Shown here piece by piece: positions 1 to 7,949 of a stretch of 37,370 bases of DNA (position 1 is the stretch's first letter; each line of letters begins with the position of its first letter). The notes under the pieces were generated by a model. That model was not told the origin of the DNA. It did no database searches and was given only the letters and a program-made list of their open reading frames with translations. This DNA comes from Candidatus Delongbacteria bacterium (GTDB taxonomy: Bacteria > UBA4055), in contig SLFX01000002.1 in NCBI GenBank assembly GCA_007124045.1, forward strand, positions 1 to 37,370. Reading direction: 5' to 3'. Made by a program: the position numbers and the translations under genes.

Positions 1-1469
1 CCCTTTTTTCCTTCAAAATTCAAAACCAGTGCTGAATTGTCGGGAACTCCGATAGTTGTGTTTGCTGTGGGTGTTATCTGGTCATAAGTTGATCTTGTAG
101 CCTCTGCGGTATTACCGTAAGCACCGATGTTAACCCTTTCGCCGTTGGGAATAGGCTCATTTTCGAAAGGAGACATAGGATCACCTGCATCAATACATGG
201 CGACAGAAGAGAGACATGGAAATCGAACCTGTTCTTGTTAATTCTTCTCGGATAATCATACAGTCTTGTCAGATCAGGCGGTCTAACAAAAAGAGGGTTC
301 TGGCTTATATTAGTACCCTCTCCGGTGAAATACTGTTCAATGTTGCAGTAATTAAAAACATTGTCGGGATGTAATCCGCCGCCCTGATTTTGAATAAAAA
401 AGTTGGATGGTCCGACCAGATCTCTATTGCCCCATAAAATAGAGTTTCTTATAATGGGAGCATTGCCGTTAAAGGATCTGATGAATATTCCGGATGACTG
501 CTGGTTTTTTTCTTCTTTTGAAGGTTCAAGGAAGTTGTAAACGACATTTATGTTTGTAAAGGTTATGTTATTGGGATTCTGAGTCTGACCCATATCGATC
601 TGAATACCTGACTGGTAGTATCCCTTGTTCATAAAAACTATCAAATTCCTGAACTTCTGCGCAAGTATCGGACCGGGCATTTCTTCCATGAAGGACATAA
701 AAATGCCGCTTCCCTGAAATGCCGAGTTGGTAAAGATCAGAGATTTCTCGAATTCAAGGTCTATTTTACCTTTGTTATCGTAGTAAAGAGCTCCTCCAAG
801 TTCGTATCCCCTATTTTGAGTAAATGTACATTTAGAAATTTTGATGTGCATATTGTTGGGTGAGTCAAACTTGTCCAAAATGTAAATAGCTCCGCCATCC
901 TGTCCTTCGTTAGCTATGAACTGGCTGTTAAGAATATCAATTTGACTTAACGAATTGAGGGAGTTGTTGTAAACATGCACCGCTCCACCGTAACTTCCGT
1001 AATTGTTTTCAAATAAAGTTTCATCGACCGTAACATTTCCGCCGACTATCTTCAAAGCGCCGGGTTTGCCGTACATTCCGCTGTTACCCCGGAATATACA
1101 ATTGTGGATGACTGCATTTGACTGCATCAGTACAAGCGGCGTGTCTCCTGCTCCAATGAATACAGCATGACTGAATTCGTTCAAGGCGGTCGTGTTTTCC
1201 AGAATAATTCCGCCCCAGTTAGAATCAAGAGCATAATAGTTCGAGAAAAGTACAGGATTGCTGGGATCGCCGTAAACTTTTATTTCTCCCTGGACAGTAA
1301 GCGTCACCTGATTTCCGAAACCGACTCTGGTTCCCGCTTCAATAATAAGAACATCTCCAACCTGAACGGTGTAGTCGTCATTTAAGACGACATTTCCCCG
1401 CCATACAGTCGTATTGGACATGAGTGCAGTGAAGAGAAACGACACCGCAATTACCATTATTTTTTTCAT
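1..1469 (-). CDS. Secreted parallel beta-helix surface protein, partial (C-terminus beyond window)
   Basis: The frame is open from an ATG at 1469 to the window edge (489 codons). The start is supported by a GGGGAG Shine-Dalgarno about 8 nt upstream. The N-terminus MKKIMVIAVSFLFTALMSNT is a signal peptide. The body is a string of short Asn/Gly-rich turns (for example NCIFRGNSG, LFENNYGSYGGAV, FIANEGQDGGAIY) typical of right-handed parallel beta-helix (pectate-lyase-like) proteins. It ends in a block with SPCIDAGDP and NIGAYGNTAEAT that recurs almost word for word in the upstream neighbour. It lies 21 nt after that neighbour and is probably cotranscribed with it. It is likely exported to the cell surface or medium; whether it binds or degrades glycans cannot be told. 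No catalytic residues are identifiable. Confidence 0.85.
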   Translation of the reverse strand, partial: MKKIMVIAVSFLFTALMSNTTVWRGNVVLNDDYTVQVGDVLIIEAGTRVGFGNQVTLTVQGEIKVYGDPSNPVLFSNYYALDSNWGGIILENTTALNEFSHAVFIGAGDTPLVLMQSNAVIHNCIFRGNSGMYGKPGALKIVGGNVTVDETLFENNYGSYGGAVHVYNNSLNSLSQIDILNSQFIANEGQDGGAIYILDKFDSPNNMHIKISKCTFTQNRGYELGGALYYDNKGKIDLEFEKSLIFTNSAFQGSGIFMSFMEEMPGPILAQKFRNLIVFMNKGYYQSGIQIDMGQTQNPNNITFTNINVVYNFLEPSKEEKNQQSSGIFIRSFNGNAPIIRNSILWGNRDLVGPSNFFIQNQGGGLHPDNVFNYCNIEQYFTGEGTNISQNPLFVRPPDLTRLYDYPRRINKNRFDFHVSLLSPCIDAGDPMSPFENEPIPNGERVNIGAYGNTAEATRSTYDQITPTANTTIGVPDNSALVLNFEGKK

Positions 1470-1490
1470 AACCCACTCCCCGTTGTAAAA

Positions 1491-4400
1491 TTACTGTGTA
1501 AGCGAATTCTTGATTTTTAACTCGTTTTTGTCAATTGAAGCCGGAGTTTTAACAACCGGAATATCAAAGTTGATGCCTGTATCTTCAACATACGGTATAT
1601 CTTTCACTCCTTCTCTTGACGCAGTTACATAATAGAAGTATTTGTCTGATCCCGATGTGGATCCGGACCATGATGTCGAAGATGTGTTGGCAACTATGCT
1701 AAAACCGGCGTAAGGATTATCCGACCTGTAAATTGAATAGGAAACCGCATCCGGTACTCTGGACCATGAAAGCGAAACGGTTGTTGCTGAAATGACGCAG
1801 GATACATTCTGAGGAGCATAGAATTGCGATTCCTGCCAGAATTCGAATGCTCCTATATCGGGTGCACTGCCGTAATAATTTTCGCCGTAAACATGGTATC
1901 TTTCATCATATCTCCCGGTGTTAATACACTTTGAGTCTCTCCAGAGATAAAAATCATTTATTCTCGTGGACTGGAAAAGGGGATCGTCACTAAGTGTATT
2001 TTCCTCGTGATGAACTGATCCGGGGGAGATACTGCCGACAATATTGTTGTTGAGAAGTATGAGATTTTTTGAGTCTGAATGTATATCTGAATAAGTTTTA
2101 GGGCCGTAGAAAATGTTGTTTATTATTTCTATGAGATTGACGGTATTTTCGAAATAGATACCTTTGTTAGCATTGTAAACAGTGTTGTTGATGAATATTG
2201 AGTTTTCAGACAGACCGATGGCATAAAAACCGTATCTGTAACCGGATCCGCTATCAGAAAAACTTATAGCATTGTAGTGGGCGTTCACAAAGGAATTATC
2301 CACGGATAATGCGTGTATTTCAGTAGAACGATCATCGTTCGAGATAATCCGGTTATTATCTACTTCATACGACGAATTGTCAGTAAGGTGAATAGCTTTT
2401 CGTGCTGTTTTGTTTTTTGTCGCTTCCGAAACATTGAAACTGATAGTATTGTTGGTTATCCTTCCCGATGAAGAACCCAATGCTTCAATGCCGGTATCAG
2501 CATCTATAACAATATTATCTTCTATGTCAGCAAGACTGTTTTCTGTGACTATACCTTTGTTTGTAACGCCTTTTGTTGCTTCAACAGCATTGAAACTTAC
2601 AGTATTATTTGTGATCCTTCCTTTCCTGGCAGCTTTTCCGTTCGCTTTTCCGCCTCCGAAATATATACCGATATTGAAATTATCTATTATGTTGTTCTCG
2701 ATATATGCGTTTTCCGCATCGGCAGTTATACCTGTGAGTTCAGCGTTGAAATCGAAAAGGTATATGTGCGAATCTCTGAGGGTGAGATCTTTTCCCGGAC
2801 TGATGCAGGAAACTGCCATATTGCTGAATCTGGCTCCGGTACAGTCCATGCTGTTGACGCGTAGTATATTATAAGGAAGTTCTGATCCGTTAGGGTCCGG
2901 CAGTCTCTGGATCCTTGTTGTGTAGAGATCACCTATTTTGGCCCCCTCCGTTACAAGAGATTCTATGAATATTTCAGGATCATACGGCTTGGATGCTATG
3001 AATATCTGACCTCCGTCCTCGATCCTCAGTTCTGTTAATTCAACAGTTTCTTTGTACTCCCGGGTGTTCAGGAGTACTGTTTCGCCTCTTTTTACCAAAA
3101 CGGATACCGGTTTTGTGTAGATTATTGTTTCAAAAATCGATGTGGTCGCCTCGTTTGTATTTCCGTATGCCCCCATGTTTACTATAGTTCCGTCAGGCTC
3201 AACAGAGGGTATTTTGGGATCTCCGGCATCAACACACGGGGATTCAAGAGAAAGCCGGTAATCTCCGCGCAGAAAATTACGGTAGGGCAAAGCACCGTGA
3301 TTTTCAACCTTTCGCATGAACATCGGATCGCCTTCGATGTTCCCTGTGCCTTCAATTTTTGAAGTGAAATTCGAGTAGGATATAAAACTGCCCGGATAGG
3401 TGTAAGGTATTGTAGCAACATCTGAAATCTCAGACCCGAGATAGTTGTTGTAGAATATCATGTTCCTCATTTCAAAGAGGTTGCCGATTTTATCATCAAA
3501 TTCAATAAACAGTCCGCCCGCACCGCTTTTACCGTCAGTATTATGGTTGTTCACTATGTCGTTATTCTCGAAAATGATATTCTCAATGTTTTCTGTCAGT
3601 CCAGTTCTGTACAAAACTCCGCCCGATTTTTCTGACGAGGTGTTATTGGAAATAATATTATTTGTAAAAATGTGTTCGCCGGTTCCTTTTTTTGAAATAT
3701 GCTCCACATAAAGACCGCCGCCGCTCCCGGATACATTGTACATTATCTTGTTTCCGATGAGAGAAACGGAATGCCCCTGACCTGTAATTATGCTTATTCC
3801 GCCGCCATTTCCTGTGTATAAGCCTTTCAAATCACGAACAGTATTTGAGATTATGTTATTTTCCTGTATAAGAATGTTTGATTTTATCCCTTCCTCATTA
3901 TCAAGTTCCTCTATGTAAACAGCTCCCCCTCCAACGGATTTCTCACCCTCCACTCTATTGTTTATAAAAGTGTTCTTGAAAAATTTGACATTCGCCAAAT
4001 ATGTATCGCTGTTAAGTATTGAGACAGCTCCTCCGTGCTGTTGTGCGGTATTGTTCTCGATAATGCTGTGTTCCAGAGTCAATGCCGAATTATCAACGAA
4101 AAATGCACCGCCTCTTGAAGATTCGTTGTTGTGGATCCTTGTGTTTCGGACTTTAACTATCGAATTAGACAGATCAATACTGCCTTTTCCGTCATTTCTG
4201 ATGATATTTTCTATAACGCAGTGCTCTATCCGCGAAGTATCCTGATCGGCCTTAATAAAATCTATACCTCTCCAGAAATCATTGCCTCCGGATTCCGGTT
4301 CATAAGAAGTGAGTCTTATAGGATCTTTTTCAAGTCCCTGAGCCAGAAGTATTCCGCCGTCAATGATCAGTTTGGCATCTGAAGCAAATCTTACAACTGT

Positions 4401-4538
4401 ACCGGGCATTATCTCCAGTACTTTCCCTTCTTCGACAATATGATCTTTTTTTACATCAACATAACCCTGCCATATCTGACCGAGTAACGCGCTTCCGGCT
4501 GAAAAAACACACAGAATCAACAATGTTATTTTTCGCAT
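1491..4538 (-). CDS. Large secreted parallel beta-helix protein with C-terminal fibronectin type III domain
   Basis: This gene encodes 1,015 residues. I chose the ATG at 4538 over an in-frame upstream ATG at 4616 because AGGAGG lies 6 nt before it and the protein then begins with a clean signal peptide (MRKITLLILCVFSAGSALLGQ). Residues about 60-480 and 560-880 are beta-helix coils rich in NNxI/NNTISFN turns. A SPCVDAGDP...GAYGNTNEAT block closes the first helix, and a second CINTGR...GAPDIGAFEF-like block closes the second. Residues about 903-985 form a fibronectin III fold (VSLSWSRVPDAVSYSIYRS, then YFYYVTA). There is no recognisable C-terminal sorting domain; the chain ends in NSLTQ. It is probably a cell-surface adhesin or glycan-binding protein. 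It is the first gene of a two-gene operon and sits behind a CRP-type operator. Confidence 0.88.
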   Translation of the reverse strand: MRKITLLILCVFSAGSALLGQIWQGYVDVKKDHIVEEGKVLEIMPGTVVRFASDAKLIIDGGILLAQGLEKDPIRLTSYEPESGGNDFWRGIDFIKADQDTSRIEHCVIENIIRNDGKGSIDLSNSIVKVRNTRIHNNESSRGGAFFVDNSALTLEHSIIENNTAQQHGGAVSILNSDTYLANVKFFKNTFINNRVEGEKSVGGGAVYIEELDNEEGIKSNILIQENNIISNTVRDLKGLYTGNGGGISIITGQGHSVSLIGNKIMYNVSGSGGGLYVEHISKKGTGEHIFTNNIISNNTSSEKSGGVLYRTGLTENIENIIFENNDIVNNHNTDGKSGAGGLFIEFDDKIGNLFEMRNMIFYNNYLGSEISDVATIPYTYPGSFISYSNFTSKIEGTGNIEGDPMFMRKVENHGALPYRNFLRGDYRLSLESPCVDAGDPKIPSVEPDGTIVNMGAYGNTNEATTSIFETIIYTKPVSVLVKRGETVLLNTREYKETVELTELRIEDGGQIFIASKPYDPEIFIESLVTEGAKIGDLYTTRIQRLPDPNGSELPYNILRVNSMDCTGARFSNMAVSCISPGKDLTLRDSHIYLFDFNAELTGITADAENAYIENNIIDNFNIGIYFGGGKANGKAARKGRITNNTVSFNAVEATKGVTNKGIVTENSLADIEDNIVIDADTGIEALGSSSGRITNNTISFNVSEATKNKTARKAIHLTDNSSYEVDNNRIISNDDRSTEIHALSVDNSFVNAHYNAISFSDSGSGYRYGFYAIGLSENSIFINNTVYNANKGIYFENTVNLIEIINNIFYGPKTYSDIHSDSKNLILLNNNIVGSISPGSVHHEENTLSDDPLFQSTRINDFYLWRDSKCINTGRYDERYHVYGENYYGSAPDIGAFEFWQESQFYAPQNVSCVISATTVSLSWSRVPDAVSYSIYRSDNPYAGFSIVANTSSTSWSGSTSGSDKYFYYVTASREGVKDIPYVEDTGINFDIPVVKTPASIDKNELKIKNSLTQ

Positions 4539-4569
4539 TTTGAACCTCCTTTTTAAACTACAGAGGAAA

Positions 4570-4578
4570 AATATTACA
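4570..4578 (-). promoter_or_regulatory. Candidate extended -10 for the beta-helix operon
   Basis: The minus strand reads TGTAATATT, which fits an extended -10 (TGn followed by AATATT, or TAATAT offset by one base). There is no good -35 box; the CRP-type palindrome occupies that place. This is the layout expected of an activator-dependent promoter. The start point would be near 4561-4564, giving a leader of about 25 nt. Confidence 0.4.
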
Positions 4579-4594
4579 AAGGATCTCTTTTTGC

Positions 4595-4610
4595 TGTGAC
4601 CCGTGTCACA
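4595..4610. promoter_or_regulatory. Perfect CRP/FNR-family operator (TGTGA-N6-TCACA)
   Basis: The 16 bases TGTGACCCGTGTCACA match the CRP half-sites 10 of 10. The site is centred at 4602.5, about 64 nt upstream of the beta-helix start codon and 31-33 bp upstream of the end of a candidate -10 (minus strand, 4576-4570). That would put it close to -40, a class II activator position. That it binds a CRP-like protein is inferred from the consensus. No regulator gene is in the window. Confidence 0.6.
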
Positions 4611-4659
4611 ACACATCTACAATAACAAATAAATTGTTTTTATGCAACAAAAAAATAGT

Positions 4660-5634
4660 TTATTTTCGAGATCCGGTATCACCCGCCGATGAATTCAGAA
4701 GCAGTACAGCAATAACTCCTGTCAGCATTATCAGGATCTGAACAAAAAGGCCTTCTGCGGAAAATTCAGGAATAATATTAATTTCCGATATGATAAATTC
4801 CCTTGACCCTATAACCTCTTTTTCCAGAACTTCCTTCCACGGCCATATTTTGCGCAGGGAACCGGCCATAAAACCTGTAAGAACGGCAAGGGTCGTACAC
4901 CTGTAGTTTTCAATCAGCCACTTTAAGAATCGTGCAAAAGCAGCAAGGCCTGATGCGCATCCTATACAAAAGATGATTATAATGACAAAATTTCCGGGAT
5001 TGAAAGGATTTTTTAGTGTGCCGGTGATAAACTCATATTTTCCGAGAAGTAATAATATAAAAGCTCCACTGATACCGGGAAGTATCATTGCCATTATCGC
5101 TATAAAGCCGCTGAAAAAAATAAAGGTATAGGTCTCAGGGGTCGTTGCGGGTACTGCTCCTACGAGAAAGTAAGAAAATACTGTTCCGATAATGAAGTTA
5201 ATCATTACTGAGATGTTTTTTTTATTGATATCCCTGTAAAGCACGAATATTGAAGATGCGATAAGTCCGAAAAAAAGACTGTATATATACGGCTGATGAT
5301 GTATGAGCAAATGATTGATCAGTCTTGAGAGCAGCAGAATTGATATTCCTATTCCGGTGAATAGAACGAAGATGAATTTAAAATGAAATTTTGACAATGC
5401 GTCCTTAAATCTTAAGCGAAATATATCCCTGATAAGATCAGTGTTAAAAGATCTTATTGCATCTATGAGCTGGCCATAAATACCGGTTATCAGCGCAATG
5501 GTGCCTCCCGAAACCCCGGGAACTATATCTGCCGCTCCCATAGCCAAACCCTTTAAAAAGAGCTTGAACGAGTCCTTTACATTCCCGGGACCGGGATTTG
5601 AATTTATTATCTCACGAAATGTTTTTTCAGGCAT
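4660..5634 (-). CDS. popT: DUF368 polyprenyl-phosphate translocase (PopT family)
   Basis: This is a 324-residue polytopic membrane protein of the DUF368 family. The signature GAADIVPGVSGGT lies at residues 33-45, followed by LITGIYG, and about eight hydrophobic segments follow. DUF368 members (PopT) were recently shown to return undecaprenyl phosphate across the cytoplasmic membrane, recycling the lipid carrier used for peptidoglycan and surface polysaccharide. The start overlaps the end of pcm by 8 nt and has GGAAGG as a Shine-Dalgarno, so translation is probably coupled. Its place in an operon with a lytic transglycosylase and sugar-transfer genes fits a role in envelope recycling. It is the last gene of the run; I see no strong hairpin terminator after it. 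Confidence 0.88.
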   Translation of the reverse strand: MPEKTFREIINSNPGPGNVKDSFKLFLKGLAMGAADIVPGVSGGTIALITGIYGQLIDAIRSFNTDLIRDIFRLRFKDALSKFHFKFIFVLFTGIGISILLLSRLINHLLIHHQPYIYSLFFGLIASSIFVLYRDINKKNISVMINFIIGTVFSYFLVGAVPATTPETYTFIFFSGFIAIMAMILPGISGAFILLLLGKYEFITGTLKNPFNPGNFVIIIIFCIGCASGLAAFARFLKWLIENYRCTTLAVLTGFMAGSLRKIWPWKEVLEKEVIGSREFIISEINIIPEFSAEGLFVQILIMLTGVIAVLLLNSSAGDTGSRK

Positions 5635-6268
5635 TATGCTTCCTTCCTATTAGAGGGACAAAGTGACAGTCTGTCATCTCTTCTGTAATATATCCGTCCT
5701 CTTCTTTTTTTATGAGGGTCAGTTTATGAGAATCCTCTGAACCCAAAGGAATGATCATTCTTCCTCCGGGTTTCAGCTGGGCTAAAAGCACCTGCGGAAG
5801 GACCTCTGACCCGGCCGTTACCATTATACCGTCATAAGGTGCATTTGCTTTCCATCCTAAAGATCCGTCCCCTACAAATATCTGGACATTATCTGACCCT
5901 GTTTCAGATATGTTTTTTTTTGCAAAAGCAGCCAGCTCAGGGATCCTTTCTATAGAAATTACGAATTTGCACATTGTTGAGAGTATTGCTGCCTGAAAAC
6001 CGGAACCCGTACCTATTTCGAGTATGACATCATTCCGGTTCGGTTTTAACAGCTGTGTCATTAGGGCTACTATATAGGGTTGAGATATAGTCTGACCGTA
6101 ACCGATTGAAAGTGCTGAATCGTCATAAGAATGACCTTTGTCATTTTCACCTACAAAAAGATGCCTGTGTATTTTCTCGAAAGCACTGAGAGTATTTTTA
6201 TCGACTATACCTTTTTTTTTCAGCTGATTGTTTATCATGTCTTTTCTGGCAAGATCATAGTTTATCAT
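5627..6268 (-). CDS. pcm: Protein-L-isoaspartate O-methyltransferase
   Basis: This 213-residue protein repairs isoaspartyl residues in aged proteins by SAM-dependent methyl esterification. The SAM-binding motif I, VILEIGTGSGFQAAIL, begins at residue 81. Upstream, IGYGQTISQPYIVALM (from about residue 55) is the family's substrate-side signature. GGRMIIPLG lies near the C-terminus. The length is usual for bacterial PCMT. The start ATG has TGGAGAT about 9 nt upstream, lying within the end of birA (14 nt overlap), so it is translationally coupled. Confidence 0.93.
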   Translation of the reverse strand: MINYDLARKDMINNQLKKKGIVDKNTLSAFEKIHRHLFVGENDKGHSYDDSALSIGYGQTISQPYIVALMTQLLKPNRNDVILEIGTGSGFQAAILSTMCKFVISIERIPELAAFAKKNISETGSDNVQIFVGDGSLGWKANAPYDGIMVTAGSEVLPQVLLAQLKPGGRMIIPLGSEDSHKLTLIKKEEDGYITEEMTDCHFVPLIGRKHNA

Positions 6269-6995
6269 CGTAATTTATATCTCCAGTGTAAATTGATCTT
6301 AATTCTCCGGTTCTTTCATCAGTGATTACAAGACCTCCGTTGGAGTCTGTCATGCGTATTTTACCCGAGAATGATTCTTTTCCTGAAACGACACTGACTC
6401 TTCTGTTCAAAATCCCGGCTTCTCTGAACCATATTGAAGGAATGTCAGAGAGTTCTGTTGTACAGTATCGTTCAAAAACCTGATTAACGCATTCAATCAA
6501 AGAAATCTTAAATCCGGCGATATCCGGCCTGCTTCCGGATTCTGATTCGACAGTAGTCCACGGTTGTTCAATTTCTTTTTCAGGATCGAAGTTTAAAACA
6601 TTCAATCCTATTCCCGATATAACTGAGTCGCCTGTGTGTTCCGAGAGTATTCCGCATATCTTTTTTCCACTGCAGAGTACATCATTTGGCCATTTCAGCT
6701 TTATTTTTGAATTAGGGATATATTTTAAAAGCAAAAATCTGACGGCGATAGAGAAAAGAAATGTTATCCTTACCGCATCAATCGGCTCATACATCTCTTT
6801 TAAGAGAAAAGAGCAAAAAACAGATTTGTCTTTTTCGCCTTGCCAGTTTCTGTTCATGCGACCCCTGCCGGATGTTTGTTCTCCGGAAAAAACCACAGTC
6901 CCGGTTTTTAATCCTGAAATATGTTTCTTCAGGTAAGAATTTGTGGAGTCAACAGTTTTAAGTTCCAGTATGTTATTGAAAGTTATAGATCTCAC
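6255..6995 (-). CDS. birA: Biotin-[acetyl-CoA-carboxylase] ligase, catalytic-only form
   Basis: The 246-residue protein attaches biotin to carboxylase carrier domains. The biotinyl-AMP loop GRGRMNRNW is at residues 43-51, KWPND at 101-105, and KKICGIL at 111-117. There is no N-terminal helix-turn-helix, so it should be a class I ligase without the repressor function of the E. coli enzyme. The start is GTG, overlapping the TGA stop of the preceding 72-codon ORF as GTGA, a classic coupling arrangement. The C-terminal domain (from about 195) is the short SH3-like lobe. Confidence 0.92.
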   Translation of the reverse strand: MRSITFNNILELKTVDSTNSYLKKHISGLKTGTVVFSGEQTSGRGRMNRNWQGEKDKSVFCSFLLKEMYEPIDAVRITFLFSIAVRFLLLKYIPNSKIKLKWPNDVLCSGKKICGILSEHTGDSVISGIGLNVLNFDPEKEIEQPWTTVESESGSRPDIAGFKISLIECVNQVFERYCTTELSDIPSIWFREAGILNRRVSVVSGKESFSGKIRMTDSNGGLVITDERTGELRSIYTGDINYDDKL

Positions 6996-7210
6996 TCTTT
7001 ATTCGTCTCGTAATTGCTGTAGGCGACATCATCTTTTTTCATCTGCTCAAGTATATCTATAATGTCCTCAACATCATCCTCGGTTACAACAGGCAGTACG
7101 GGGGTTCCTTCAGGGTAGGTCAGATATATTCTGCCGGTCTTAAGAACAACAGAACCCAAACCTTCAGATGCAGGCCGCTTCTTTTTTCTCATAACCAATC
7201 TCTTTTTCAT
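6992..7210 (-). CDS. Small conserved-context protein of unknown function (72 aa)
   Basis: The product is not recognised. The protein has a very basic N-terminus (MKKRLVMRKKKRP), a middle with possible beta-strands (GSVVLKTGRIYLTYPEG) and an acidic helical tail (TEDDVEDIIDILEQMKKDD). It overlaps the end of the ABC ATPase gene by 47 nt if it begins at 7210, or 29 nt if it begins at the internal ATG at 7192. Both starts have only weak AG-rich Shine-Dalgarno sequences. It ends in a GTGA overlap with birA. Being wedged between two clear coding overlaps makes it plausible that it is translated. It could be a small accessory protein of the ABC exporter or simply an operon filler. Confidence 0.55.
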   Translation of the reverse strand: MKKRLVMRKKKRPASEGLGSVVLKTGRIYLTYPEGTPVLPVVTEDDVEDIIDILEQMKKDDVAYSNYETNKE

Positions 7211-7949
7211 ACTCTCTTACAAAAAATACAAATACATCTTCCATATAATGTTTTTTCGATATTTCCCGAAGTTCATCGGGAGTACCTGCAGCAAGTAATT
7301 TGCCTTTGTTAATAATTCCGATACGGTCACAAAGTTTTTCGACCTCTCCCATATTGTGGGATGAGAATATTATGGTTTTACCTTCATTCTTTAGCTCAAA
7401 GATATGGTGGTGTATCTTCTGTGCTACGATAACATCAAGACCCGTGCTGGGTTCATCGAGTATAAGTACCGGAGGGTCGTGAACTACAGTTCGGGCTATT
7501 GAAGTCAGCTGCTTCATTCCTGTAGAAAGTTTTTCTGAGTATGTATCTGCATAATCCTGAATTCCAAAATGCGAAATCAGTTTTTCCACCCTTGTAACGA
7601 GTTCAGTTGAAGGATAATCGTTCAGTTGCGCAAAATAGCTGATTATTTCTCTGGGTGAAAGCCTGGGGTACAGGGCGGTAGTTGAAGAAAGGTAGCCAAT
7701 GGATCTCCGTACCTTTTGCGGTTCCGAGACCGTATCGTATCCTGCGATAGAAATGCTTCCCGAGTCAGGTCTCATAAGGGTTGCCATCATTCTGAGGGTG
7801 GTTGTCTTGCCGGCGCCATTTGGACCGAGAAGTCCAAATATTTCTCCCGAGAAAGCTTCGAGGCTAACATTATCAACGGCTTTCACAAGTCCTCTTTGCG
7901 GGTCACTGAAATGTTTGCTCAGATTTTCTATTTTTACTTTAGTTTCCAT
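7164..7949 (-). CDS. ABC transporter ATPase, NatA-like exporter
   Basis: This 261-residue nucleotide-binding subunit belongs to an ABC-2 type exporter. Walker A GPNGAGKTT is at 42-50, the signature LSTGMKQ at 141-147 and Walker B VLILDEP at 161-167, followed by the D-loop STGLDV and an H-switch ending in FSSHNMGEVEKLCDRI. It resembles NatA/CcmA-type subunits. The ATG lies in the last codons of the permease gene (16 nt overlap) with AAAGGA as Shine-Dalgarno. It partners the permease at 7934-9163. The substrate is unknown; NatAB exports sodium, but relatives carry many substrates. Confidence 0.9.
   Translation of the reverse strand: METKVKIENLSKHFSDPQRGLVKAVDNVSLEAFSGEIFGLLGPNGAGKTTTLRMMATLMRPDSGSISIAGYDTVSEPQKVRRSIGYLSSTTALYPRLSPREIISYFAQLNDYPSTELVTRVEKLISHFGIQDYADTYSEKLSTGMKQLTSIARTVVHDPPVLILDEPSTGLDVIVAQKIHHHIFELKNEGKTIIFSSHNMGEVEKLCDRIGIINKGKLLAAGTPDELREISKKHYMEDVFVFFVREYEKEIGYEKKEAACI

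Noticed and set aside
1491-1560. Type IX secretion C-terminal sorting domain on the beta-helix protein
   Set aside because: After the fibronectin domain the chain ends within about 30 residues, with none of the conserved sorting-domain blocks.
2410-2874. 154-codon plus-strand frame opposite the beta-helix gene
   Set aside because: It is the antisense shadow of the repeat-rich helix; it has no Shine-Dalgarno and low-complexity hydrophobic composition.
4539-4616. Upstream in-frame ATG for the large beta-helix protein
   Set aside because: It would place 26 polar residues before the signal peptide and put coding sequence across the palindrome and -10. AGGAGG lies before the ATG at 4538.
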